Made by a program: the position numbers and the translations under genes. DNA of 41,582 nucleotides from assembly GCA_024709365.1 (NCBI GenBank), contig JANJWV010000116.1, positions 1 through 41,582 of the forward strand, in the 5' to 3' direction. Of this stretch, positions 33,401 through 40,657 are shown piece after piece (position 1 is the stretch's first letter; each line of letters starts with the position of its first letter). Origin of the DNA: Desulfomicrobium sp. Lineage in GTDB: Bacteria > Desulfobacterota > Desulfovibrionia > Desulfovibrionales > Desulfomicrobiaceae. The notes beneath the pieces are model-generated. The model was not told the origin of the DNA. It searched no databases and saw only the letters and a list, made by a program, of their open reading frames with translations.

Positions 33401-33785
33401 GTTTCGTTCCTTCGCCGGCGGCGACAGCTTCCGAAAGGGTGCGGATGAGCTCCTCGATGTCGAGGGGCTTCATCAGGTACGCGAAGGCGCCGTGGCGCAT
33501 GCCGTCGATGCCGTCGCGGGTCTTGCCCTGGCCCGTCAACAGGATGACCTGCACGGAGGGGTGCTGCTCCCTGACGCGCTGCAGGACTTCGATGCCCTTC
33601 ATGCCGGGCATCATCATGTCGAGCACCATGACGTGCGGCTCGTCTTCGTTCACGGCTTTCAGCGCCGATTCCCCGTCGTGGGCCACGCGGGCGGCGATGC
33701 CCCGGAGATCGAGCCGTTCGGCCAGGGTGGTCACGAATTCGACCTCGTCATCGACCAGCAGGATGTTCCACTCGTTCGTATCCAT
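33393..33785 (-). CDS. Single-domain response regulator
   Basis: A 130-residue receiver: D12/D13 in LLVDDEVEF, phosphorylation site D56 in VMVLDMMMPGMKG, T in LLTGQGK and Lys in YLMKPLDIEELI. It lies four bases after the membrane kinase gene and overlaps the ChpT-like gene by eight bases, so it is probably the first receiver of the relay. Confidence 0.92.
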   Translation of the reverse strand: MDTNEWNILLVDDEVEFVTTLAERLDLRGIAARVAHDGESALKAVNEDEPHVMVLDMMMPGMKGIEVLQRVREQHPSVQVILLTGQGKTRDGIDGMRHGAFAYLMKPLDIEELIRTLSEAVAAGEGTKHA

Positions 33786-33789
33786 ATCG

Positions 33790-35505
33790 TTACCCTTCCA
33801 CGGAGCGTTTGGGCAGCAGGATGGTCATGGTCGTACCCTCGTTCAGCTTGGTCTTGACCTGAATCTCGCCGCCCAGTCGTTTGACGATGCCGTAGGTGAT
33901 GGACATGCCCAGCCCCGTTCCTTTTTCCTTCTTTGTGGTGAAGAACGGCTCGAACATGTTCTTGGCGGTCTCTTCGGACATGCCGCAGCCGTTGTCCTGG
34001 ACCGAAACCCCGATGAAATCCTCGCTCTCGTCCCACGACCTGATGACGATCTGCCCGCCGTCGGGCACCGCCGCCAGGGCGTTGTTCAGAATGTTCAGGA
34101 AGACCTGCTGGATCTGGCCGTGATCCGTGGGGATCTGCGGGAGGTTGTGGGCCAGCTCTCGTTTGAGCTCGACATTGCGGTACTGCGCCTCGCGTTCCAG
34201 GAAGCCCAGCGTCTCCACCAGGACCGTGTTCACGTCCAGGACCTCGATCTTGACGTCCATGCGCTTGGCGAAGCTGAGCATGCGGTGCGTGATGCCCCGG
34301 CAGCGGTCCACGGAGCGCAGGATGGCCTCGATCTGACGTCCGAACTTGTCCTTGTCCGGGAAGTCCGGGCGCAGGTTCATGATGTCGCGCATGAGCCCGG
34401 CCTTCTCGTTGATGATGGCCAGGGGGTTGTTGATCTCGTGGGCCACGCCTGCCGCCAGGCGTCCGATGGAGGACAGCTTCTGGGAGTGCTCCATCTGGTG
34501 GATGGCGCCCATGCGCTGCTCGTCGCTCTCCTGCAGCCGCGAGATCAGCAGGCTCGTCACTCTGTAGACGGCCAGGAAAATGAGGATGACGCTCGAGACG
34601 AAGATGAAGAGCAGATCCAGGCGCACCGTGTACCACGTGCTGAAGGCCGTGGGCTTGGGCTTCACGGCGACCAGGGCGAAGTCCGTGTTGGCGATGAAGG
34701 CCGAGGCGATGAAGTTGTCCTGTCCTTTCTGGTCCCGGATCGACTGGACGTTCGATTCGAATCCGGTCGACGGCAGATCGAAGGGCAGGATGTCGAGCAC
34801 CTTGCCGTAGCGGCGTGATTCCGTCTGGAGGATGCCGCTTCGGTTGACCAGGAATGCGTCGCTGCCCGGCTCCAGTCCCATGGCCGAAATGATGCGGTCG
34901 AAGTGCATGGTGTCGAGGGTGGCCCGGAGAATCCAGGACCGGCCGCTTTCCGTGGTGTGCCGCACGGCGATGACCACGTGGGGGAACTTGCGGAAGCCCA
35001 GGAACACGTCGCTGACGTAGGTGCCCTTGAACTGGACCTGGTGGAACCAGGGCTGTTCGGTGTAGTTGCGGCCCTTGAGGTCGTACGGGCCGGCATAGCT
35101 GAGCTGGTTGCCGGCGACGTCGATGAGGCCGAGGTCCACGAAACCGGTGAACTCCCTGCGCATGACCTGGAAGATGCGCTGCAGGTTGGCGTCGTCGGAC
35201 AGTTCGTCGAAGGAGTAGGCCGAGGCGATGAAGCTCACTGCCGAGGTGCGCTCGGCCAGGAACAGCTCGAAGGAGTGCTTGGCCTTGCCCACCAGCGCCC
35301 GCAGGGGGGCCTGGATCTCGGCCGCCATGGTGTTCTGGTGCTCGTAGTAGTTGAGCCCGGCCAGGGACAGCAGGGGAATCAGGGTGACCAGCGCCATGAG
35401 CGAGACGATCTTGCGCCGCAGGAGATTGTATCGCCTGGGCGAATTGATGTCCGTGCCGATGTCGGCCTTGATGATGTTGATGGGTGCGGACAGGATGCTC
35501 TTCAT
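33790..35505 (-). CDS. Membrane sensor histidine kinase with dCache domain
   Basis: A 571-residue inner-membrane kinase. Transmembrane helices at about 33-53 and 297-319 enclose a roughly 240-residue periplasmic part (AYSFDELSDDANLQRIF, VDLGLIDVAGNQLSYAGPYDLKGRNYTEQPWF) typical of dCache ligand-binding domains. In the cytoplasm a HisKA domain has H356 in GVAHEINNPLAIINEKAG and a HATPase domain has ILNNALAAVPDGG, DNGCGMSEE and GTGLGMSI. It is the only member of the operon able to sense an external signal. ATG at 35505 overlaps the NifX-like stop by four bases and has GGGGAG in front. Confidence 0.93.
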   Translation of the reverse strand: MKSILSAPINIIKADIGTDINSPRRYNLLRRKIVSLMALVTLIPLLSLAGLNYYEHQNTMAAEIQAPLRALVGKAKHSFELFLAERTSAVSFIASAYSFDELSDDANLQRIFQVMRREFTGFVDLGLIDVAGNQLSYAGPYDLKGRNYTEQPWFHQVQFKGTYVSDVFLGFRKFPHVVIAVRHTTESGRSWILRATLDTMHFDRIISAMGLEPGSDAFLVNRSGILQTESRRYGKVLDILPFDLPSTGFESNVQSIRDQKGQDNFIASAFIANTDFALVAVKPKPTAFSTWYTVRLDLLFIFVSSVILIFLAVYRVTSLLISRLQESDEQRMGAIHQMEHSQKLSSIGRLAAGVAHEINNPLAIINEKAGLMRDIMNLRPDFPDKDKFGRQIEAILRSVDRCRGITHRMLSFAKRMDVKIEVLDVNTVLVETLGFLEREAQYRNVELKRELAHNLPQIPTDHGQIQQVFLNILNNALAAVPDGGQIVIRSWDESEDFIGVSVQDNGCGMSEETAKNMFEPFFTTKKEKGTGLGMSITYGIVKRLGGEIQVKTKLNEGTTMTILLPKRSVEG

Positions 35506-35855
35506 GCGGACTCCCCGGCCCGGTCGAAAAGAATGTCCCCCGCCTTGAGCTCGCCTGCGGCCAGACGTGGGATGACGCGCTCCAGGGGACCCATGACCGA
35601 GTCGATCACTTCGATGCGTTTCCAGCGCAGATAGTGGAAGTACTCGTCCTCGATCCCTCCGCAGACGATGGTCCCGACATCCCTGGACAGGGCCAGGTCG
35701 CACAGTTCGTCCCCGGAGGCGTCGGCCAGCAGGAAGGACTTCCTCTGGACGATTTCCCCACTCTCCGAAATGGACAATAGCAGGGCTTCCTTGGTCAGGT
35801 CAAAGCGTGGGGCGACTTCGTCCCTGGCGATGGCGATGAGCACTCTTCGTTCCAC
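35502..35855 (-). CDS. NifX/NifB-fold small protein
   Basis: A 117-residue protein of the small cofactor-binding fold: RRVLIAIARDEVAPRFDLTKEALLL at the start (strand-loop with PRFD), ELCDLALSRDVGTIVCGGIEDEYF in the centre and VIDSVMGPLERVIPRLAAGELKAGDILF at the end. It resembles the 2923 protein in the central VGT-I-CG segment and the GPLERV/GDLERV element. It overlaps the dCache kinase gene by four bases and follows the AAA+ protein by two, so it is tightly tied to the signalling proteins. Metal-cluster binding is possible, not shown. Confidence 0.78.
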   Translation of the reverse strand: MERRVLIAIARDEVAPRFDLTKEALLLSISESGEIVQRKSFLLADASGDELCDLALSRDVGTIVCGGIEDEYFHYLRWKRIEVIDSVMGPLERVIPRLAAGELKAGDILFDRAGESA

Positions 35856-35857
35856 TG

Positions 35858-37090
35858 CTAGTTCCCTTCCGCGCTCTTGCGCGGGGCCTTGCGGGCCTTT
35901 TCTGCCGGACGTGGGGCCGGTCCGGTGCCGGCGAGATCCACCAGATGGCCGGGGAGATGGCCGGTCCGGATGGTGTCCCCGGGGCAGACCATGGCCGCAA
36001 ATTCCATGATGTTCCTGAGTTCGCGGACGTTGCCCGGGAAGTCGTGTTCGCTGACGATGCGCAGGGCCCTGGGGCTGATGCCGGTTATCTGTTTCTTGAA
36101 GCGGGCGGCGTACTGCGACATGAAATGGTGCAGCAGGAAGCCCAGGTCCTCGCCGCGGTCCTTGAGTCGCGGAAGGTGCAGGCGGATGGCCGAGATGCGG
36201 TGGAAGAGGTCCTCGCGCAGACGCCCCTCCCGCACGAGCCTTTCCGGCGACTCCGCCGTGGAGACCATGAGCCGGGCGTTGACCCGCACGGGTTTGGTCG
36301 CCCCCACGGGCAGCACGGTCCCTTCGTCCAGGAACTGCACCAGCCTGCTCTGATGCGGCAGGGGCAGGTCCGCGATCTCGGAGAGGTAGAGCGTGCCGCC
36401 GTGGGCCTGCTGGAAGCGGCCGGGCTTGAGTTCCCCTTCTGCCGCCTGGATCCGCCCGAAGAGCTCCGCGTCCAGCAGTTCCGAGGGCATGGGGCCGCAG
36501 CTGAAACGGATGAAGGGTTCGCGGGACCTGTGGGAGGCCTTGTGCACGGATTCGGCCAGGAGATCCTTGCCCGTGCCGGTTTCCCCGGTGATGAGCACCG
36601 GGGAGTCATGCTGCGCGATGACCGGCACGAGGTTCAGGATTTTCTGCATGGCCTGGCTGCGGCCGATGATCTGGCCCTGGCCCGTGGCCTGGGACAGGCG
36701 GGACTCGATTTCGCGCAGGGCGGTCAGGTCCTCGACGATGTCCAGAATGCAGACCGGCCTGTTTTCGCCGTCCCGGACGCGCACTGGGGTGATGCGCACC
36801 GGGATCTTGCGGTGGTGCCGGTTGATGCAGTCGGTTTCGATGCCCTTGTCCGGCCCGTCCTCGCGCCCGTGGGGGCAGCCCTGGATGCAGGCGCGGCTGC
36901 GCAGGACATGCCTGCACGGCAGGCCGCGCACCTCGTCCCGGCTGTAGCCGGTGAGCGCTTCCAGGGCCTTGTTGAGCATGAGAATCCGCCCGCCGCCGTC
37001 CAGCAAGGCCACGCCCATGGGCAGGCCGTCGAGGAGGGACGGCAGGTCCGGACACTCGCCGCGGACCAGATCTTCGATGCGTTTCAGCAC
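35858..37090 (-). CDS. Degenerate sigma54-activator-like AAA+ protein with four-cysteine PAS
   Basis: A 410-residue protein. The PAS domain (about 15-130) has C59, C68, C72 and C88, the same C-x8-C-x3-C-x15-C spacing as in the 1420 activator. Walker A GETGTGKD (169-176) is intact, but the sigma54-contacting GAFTGA loop is gone (FGRIQAAEGELKPGRF at 211-226), the Walker B Asp is Ser (LYLSEI, 234-239), and the C-terminus after about 385 is a Pro/Lys-rich tail without a Fis helix-turn-helix. Arginine-finger region LREDLFHRIS is kept. It can hardly activate sigma54 in the normal way and more likely acts as a nucleotide-dependent switch or inhibitor. It sits inside a sigma54-promoted operon next to a NifX-like gene. 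Confidence 0.9.
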   Translation of the reverse strand: MLKRIEDLVRGECPDLPSLLDGLPMGVALLDGGGRILMLNKALEALTGYSRDEVRGLPCRHVLRSRACIQGCPHGREDGPDKGIETDCINRHHRKIPVRITPVRVRDGENRPVCILDIVEDLTALREIESRLSQATGQGQIIGRSQAMQKILNLVPVIAQHDSPVLITGETGTGKDLLAESVHKASHRSREPFIRFSCGPMPSELLDAELFGRIQAAEGELKPGRFQQAHGGTLYLSEIADLPLPHQSRLVQFLDEGTVLPVGATKPVRVNARLMVSTAESPERLVREGRLREDLFHRISAIRLHLPRLKDRGEDLGFLLHHFMSQYAARFKKQITGISPRALRIVSEHDFPGNVRELRNIMEFAAMVCPGDTIRTGHLPGHLVDLAGTGPAPRPAEKARKAPRKSAEGN

Positions 37091-37102
37091 GTCAGACTCC
37101 GC

Positions 37103-37522
37103 CTAGTGCGCGCCGCCCCCGACGATGCCGGATGCGGCAAAGCAGAGCACGAGGACTTCCAGCAGGGAGATGATGGCATAGGCCATGTCCTTCTTCTTCA
37201 GGTAGGCGAAGATGACCGGAATGTAGCAGACGATGGTCAGGCCGCCCAGCAGCGCGATGCCGAGGAAGTTCAGGAAGTCGCCCTTGTTCAGGAGGGTCGC
37301 CCAGCCCCAACCGGTCGGCACGTTGTTCTGGGTCAGGTATTCGCCCACGGGCTGGGACCAGAACTTGGTCACCAGGTCCATGGAGACGTAAGGGTCCATG
37401 ATGCCGGTGACGTACAGGGCGTACGTCACGATCATGAGGGCCAGGCCGCTCCAACACCCGTAGAAGAGGATGTTGGCGTAGGCGATCTGTTCGGCCGGGG
37501 CGTTGGTATCGGGTCTGTTCAT
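37103..37522 (-). CDS. Small integral membrane protein (DUF1634-like) paired with TauE
   Basis: A 139-residue protein with three hydrophobic segments (about 17-40, 82-103 and 112-132), the first preceded by AEQIAYANILFYGCWSGLALMIVTYALYVTG. The pattern resembles DUF1634 membrane proteins, which often lie beside TauE/SafE exporters. It starts 25 bases after tauE with GGAGAAC and is probably an accessory subunit. The family call is from pattern only. Confidence 0.65.
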   Translation of the reverse strand: MNRPDTNAPAEQIAYANILFYGCWSGLALMIVTYALYVTGIMDPYVSMDLVTKFWSQPVGEYLTQNNVPTGWGWATLLNKGDFLNFLGIALLGGLTIVCYIPVIFAYLKKKDMAYAIISLLEVLVLCFAASGIVGGGAH

Positions 37523-37547
37523 GGTTGTTCTCCTTGAGATCTGAAAG

Positions 37548-38534
37548 TTAGAAGCCGAGGCCCTTGGCCAGTGCCTTGCCGCCCGCGAAGAGCAGGACGC
37601 CGATGACCATGTAGCGGATGAAGGCCGGCTTGGCCTTGGCCAGCAGGCGCACGCCCACGAAGGAGCCCATCATCAGGCCGATGATGGAGGGGATGGCCAT
37701 GAGGGGGATGACGCAGCCCTGGTTCAGGTAGACCCAGGCGGCGGAGGTGTCGGTGATGGACAGCAGGAACTTGCTGGTGCCGACGGCGACCTTCAGCGGC
37801 GCGCCCATGAGCAGGTTCAGGACCGGGACGTTGGCCCAGCCGGCGCCGAGGCCGAACATGCCGGCCATGATGCCGATGATGATGAAGAGCAGCAGGCCCG
37901 GCAGGGTGCGGTGGGTCTTCCACTCGACGACCTCGCCGTTGGCTTCCAGGTATGCGCCCTGGATGCCCAGAGCCAGGCCCAGGGCGTCCTGCTTGGTGAC
38001 CACGGGACGGGCCGTGTTCTTGGAGGTCAGCAGGAGGATGGCGATGCCCATGATGGTGCCGCCCAGGCAGATCTGGACCACGTTGCCCGGCAGGGCCAGG
38101 CCCAGGAAGGCGCCGACGATGGCGCAGCTGGAGGCGATGAGCGCCACGGGCAGGGCCAGACGAAGGCTTGCGAGGTTGCGCTTCAGGAGACCAGGTCCGG
38201 CGGCCAGGGCTCCGGCCAGGGCGACGAGCAGGCCCGCGCCGCGCACGAAGTCGAGGTGGAAGGGGAAAAACCCGCTGACCAGGGGCACGAAGAGCACGCC
38301 GCCGCCGACACCGGCCAGTACGGCGATGATGCCGAGCACGAAGCAGAAGAAGAGCAGGATCGTCGGCCATGCCCACCACGGCATGGAGGACGGGGCTCCC
38401 GTCGCTTCGGCCATCTGTTTGGCCGCTTCATTGGCGATATCGGTGTTGTTGTCGGCCCAGGCCAGAGTTGCCAACAGGAGCGCGGCCAGTCCGACCCCTC
38501 CCAGAATTCGCATCCACGTTTTGTTCAGTTTCAT
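37548..38534 (-). CDS. Sulfite exporter TauE/SafE-family permease
   Basis: A 328-residue membrane protein. The first helix (MRILGGVGLAALLLATLAWA) may be a signal or anchor, followed by about 35 periplasmic residues and then eight to nine helices with the family motifs GVGGGVLFVPLV and GLGAGWANVPVLNLLMGAPLKVAVGTSK. TauE/SafE proteins export sulfite, sulfoacetate or other small anions; in a sulfate reducer a sulfur anion is a likely but unproven cargo. It is longer than the usual 250-270 residues because of the N-terminal part. ATG 38534 follows GACAGG; a sigma54 promoter lies 84 bases upstream. It heads the ten-gene unit. Confidence 0.9.
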   Translation of the reverse strand: MKLNKTWMRILGGVGLAALLLATLAWADNNTDIANEAAKQMAEATGAPSSMPWWAWPTILLFFCFVLGIIAVLAGVGGGVLFVPLVSGFFPFHLDFVRGAGLLVALAGALAAGPGLLKRNLASLRLALPVALIASSCAIVGAFLGLALPGNVVQICLGGTIMGIAILLLTSKNTARPVVTKQDALGLALGIQGAYLEANGEVVEWKTHRTLPGLLLFIIIGIMAGMFGLGAGWANVPVLNLLMGAPLKVAVGTSKFLLSITDTSAAWVYLNQGCVIPLMAIPSIIGLMMGSFVGVRLLAKAKPAFIRYMVIGVLLFAGGKALAKGLGF

Positions 38535-38617
38535 TCCTGTCTCTCTCCAGTTTACACGGTTCCTTGCCTGAAATTTTGCCATACCACGATGCGAAGCGCA
38601 TTCGGTCCCCCTATATC

Positions 38618-38632
38618 GCAAGGAGCATGCCA
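38618..38632 (-). promoter_or_regulatory. Sigma54 promoter of the tauE operon
   Basis: Minus strand TGGCATGctccTTGC matches TGGCACG-N4-TTGC with one mismatch. GG (-24) is at 38631-38630 and GC (-12) at 38619-38618, exactly ten bases between. Start would be near 38606, leaving a 72-base leader before the ATG at 38534. An activator gene is divergent to it and matching palindromes lie upstream. Confidence 0.8.
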
Positions 38633-38684
38633 TTCGGGAACTGGCGGTATTTGCGCATTGACGAGGTGTCGGCCAAGGAGTAAT

Positions 38685-38717
38685 CGGCAAGAAATTGCCG
38701 CATCGGCAAGATTGTGC
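38685..38717. promoter_or_regulatory. Palindromic activator site CGGCAA-N4-TTGCCG plus a half-site
   Basis: CGGCAAGAAATTGCCG (38685-38700) is a perfect 6-bp-arm palindrome with a 4-base centre. A second, partial one follows at 38704-38717 (CGGCAAGATTGTGCC pattern). They lie about 85-105 bp upstream of the tauE start point, the usual place for sigma54 activator binding, and in the leader of the divergent activator gene. Confidence 0.65.
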
Positions 38718-38802
38718 CTTTTTTCTCAAAAAGGCGGTGCGACAGAGATTCCTTCGGGTGGTCGCTTCTCGAACCGCTCCAGCAAGGACAAGGAAAGTAT
38801 TG

Positions 38803-39882
38803 ATGTCGAAAAATCGAGGTGTTGGCTCAGAATCCAGCCTCCGCGAGCATCCGGTTTCCCCCGGCAGGAAATTGCCGAACGCTGCCGGCGAGCTCGAGGC
38901 GGAGATCCTCGAACTCGGGACCGAGGAGGGGCTTGGCAAGTTCGTGATCCAGTCGCGGGCCATGCGCGATCTCTATCGCCTGGCCATGCAGGTGGCCGGA
39001 TCAGATGCCACCATCCTGGTCTACGGCGAGTCCGGCACGGGCAAGGAGCTTTTCGCCCGCCTCGTGCACCAGCTCTCGGGCCGTCGCACCAGACCGTTCA
39101 TCCCCGTCAACTGCGGCGTGCTCAAGGGGGAGCTGTTCGCCGACAAGTTCTTCGGCCACGAGGCCGGGGCCTTCACCGGGGCCCAGCGGCAGCGTAAGGG
39201 CAGCTTCGAGATGGCCGCCGACGGGACGCTGTTTCTGGACGAAGTCGGCGAGATTCCGCCCACCAACCAGGTCGATTTCCTGCGCGTGCTGGAAGAAAAG
39301 ACCTTTCGTCGCCTGGGCGGGGAGAGGACGCTGCCCTTCGACGCGCGCATCGTGGCCGCCACCAACCGCGTGCTGCACAAGATGGTCTCGGCCGGCGAGT
39401 TCCGGGCCGACCTCTACTACCGCCTGAACGTCATCCCCGTGACCCTGCCCCCCCTGCGCGAACGATCCGACGACATCCCGCCCCTGGCCGAGTACTTCCT
39501 GGCCATGTACCGCCACCGCTACCACAAACCCGACATCCGCCTCGCCCCGGCCACCCTGGCCACCCTGTGCAAGTACTCCTGGCCCGGCAACGTCCGCGAA
39601 CTCAGGAACCTCATGGAGCGTCTGGTGCTCCTGACTGCCGACAACGTTATCGAGCCGGGGCACCTGCCCCTGGAAATGCGCATCGCCACGGGCCTGCCCG
39701 CCGTGGAGTGCGGCCAGGGCGTCATGACCCTGGAGGCGGCCGTGCGCCAGGCCGAGGTGGCCGCCATCGTACGCGCCTGGGCCGAGGCCGGGGGCAGCAA
39801 GGCGAGATTGGCCGAGATCCTGGCCGTCAGCCCACGCACCCTGCGCTACAAGCTGGCCGAGTACGAACTCAAGCTGAACTGA
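38803..39882 (+). CDS. Sigma54-dependent activator without sensory domain
   Basis: A 359-residue enhancer-binding protein with only a 45-residue N-terminal part, no receiver or PAS. AAA+ domain: Walker A GESGTGKE (75-82), intact GAFTGA (122-127), Walker B GTLFLDEVGE, arginine fingers in FRADLYYRLN. A Fis-type helix-turn-helix (GGSKARLAEILAVSPRTLRYKLAEYEL) ends it. ATG 38803 is chosen for AGGAAAG; the longer frame from 38695 covers the palindromic control DNA. Divergent from the tauE operon and next to its sigma54 promoter, it is the probable activator, controlled by level or by a partner protein, perhaps the degenerate AAA+ protein of that operon. Confidence 0.92.
   Translation: MSKNRGVGSESSLREHPVSPGRKLPNAAGELEAEILELGTEEGLGKFVIQSRAMRDLYRLAMQVAGSDATILVYGESGTGKELFARLVHQLSGRRTRPFIPVNCGVLKGELFADKFFGHEAGAFTGAQRQRKGSFEMAADGTLFLDEVGEIPPTNQVDFLRVLEEKTFRRLGGERTLPFDARIVAATNRVLHKMVSAGEFRADLYYRLNVIPVTLPPLRERSDDIPPLAEYFLAMYRHRYHKPDIRLAPATLATLCKYSWPGNVRELRNLMERLVLLTADNVIEPGHLPLEMRIATGLPAVECGQGVMTLEAAVRQAEVAAIVRAWAEAGGSKARLAEILAVSPRTLRYKLAEYELKLN
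38862..38877. promoter_or_regulatory. Third palindromic site, inside the activator gene
   Basis: CGGCAGGAAATTGCCG differs from the perfect site at one base. It lies in the first codons of the activator gene (residues 20-25), about 264 bp from the tauE start point, which is still within reach for a looping activator. Confidence 0.45.
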
Positions 39883-39973
39883 ATTCCTGTCTGATCGGAG
39901 ATGGCGAGGTGCGGCCCCTTCCCGGACATCCTTCGGGAGGCGGGGAGCCGTTCGGAAGTTCCGGCAATATGTG

Positions 39974-39989
39974 CGGCAATTTTTTGCCG
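39974..39989. promoter_or_regulatory. Fourth palindromic site CGGCAA-N4-TTGCCG
   Basis: A second perfect copy, CGGCAATTTTTTGCCG, lies just after the activator gene, with another CGGCAA half at 39962-39967. The gene beyond is convergent, so no promoter is obvious here. It may belong to a remote target or serve as an activator-binding decoy. Confidence 0.5.
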
Positions 39990-40014
39990 ATCAGTGAGAG
40001 GGAAGGCGGCGGTG

Positions 40015-40047
40015 CGCCCCGGGCCAGGATGAGGCCCGGGGCGTTTT
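40015..40047 (+). terminator. Rho-independent terminator after the activator gene
   Basis: CGCCCCGGGCC (40015-40025) pairs with GGCCCGGGGCG (40033-40043) around a 7-base loop and is followed by TTTT. It ends the plus-strand activator transcript and, by hairpin alone, may also serve the convergent nitroreductase gene. Confidence 0.85.
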
Positions 40048-40049
40048 CG

Positions 40050-40568
40050 TCATTTTCCGCCCCATGTCTCCCGGTGCACAAGCTCCGGCCGGAAGCGGTC
40101 CAGGGCCTCGAAGGGTGTTTCGGGCCAGCCCACGGGGATGAGGGAGAAGGGGAGGATGTGGTCGGGGAGTCCGAAGAGCCTGCGGAAACCGTCCATGCGG
40201 TCCTGCTCCGGGAAGATGCCGACCCATACGGTTCCGAGCCCCAGGTCGCGGGCGGCCAGGAGCATGTTCTGGGTGGCGGCGCTCAGGTCCTGGACCCAGA
40301 AGGTCGGCCATTTTTTGCCGTCGGGGTCGCCGCAGGCGAGGATGGCCAAGGGGGCCTGGGCGACCATCTTGGCGTAGGGGTGGAAGGCGGGAATCGCTTC
40401 GAGCCGCGCCCTGTCCGTGATCACGACGAAGTGCCACGGCTGCTGGTTCCCGGCCGAGGGCGCGGCCATGCCGGCGCGGAGGATGGTTTCGATCATCACT
40501 TCGTCCACGGGCGTGTCGGTGTATTTGCGGATGCTGCGCCGCGTGTGGATTGCGTCGAGAAGTTCCAT
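40050..40568 (-). CDS. Nitroreductase-family FMN oxidoreductase
   Basis: A 172-residue flavoprotein, typical of the small nitroreductase/NfnB-like group. The N-terminal LLDAIHTRRSIRKYTDTPVDE and RAGMAAPSAGNQQPWHFVVI bind FMN phosphate; GTVWVGIFPEQDRMDGFRRLFGLP is the usual dimer and FMN part near the C-terminus. It could reduce nitro compounds, quinones or other acceptors with NAD(P)H; the native substrate is unknown. GGAG precedes the ATG; it stands alone between two terminator-like regions. Confidence 0.93.
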   Translation of the reverse strand: MELLDAIHTRRSIRKYTDTPVDEVMIETILRAGMAAPSAGNQQPWHFVVITDRARLEAIPAFHPYAKMVAQAPLAILACGDPDGKKWPTFWVQDLSAATQNMLLAARDLGLGTVWVGIFPEQDRMDGFRRLFGLPDHILPFSLIPVGWPETPFEALDRFRPELVHRETWGGK

Positions 40569-40657
40569 GGTGTTCCTCCGTGCTGCAGGTTGCGTGGCCG
40601 GGCCCGTCTTCCGGAGCTGAAACAGCGTGTCCGTTGACGGGGAATGCGTCGTGCCCG

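Noticed and set aside
38542-38567. Second sigma54-like site (TGGCAAAATTTCAGGC, minus strand) close to tauE
   Set aside because: Spacing is off by one base; the site at 38618-38632 has correct spacing and better match.
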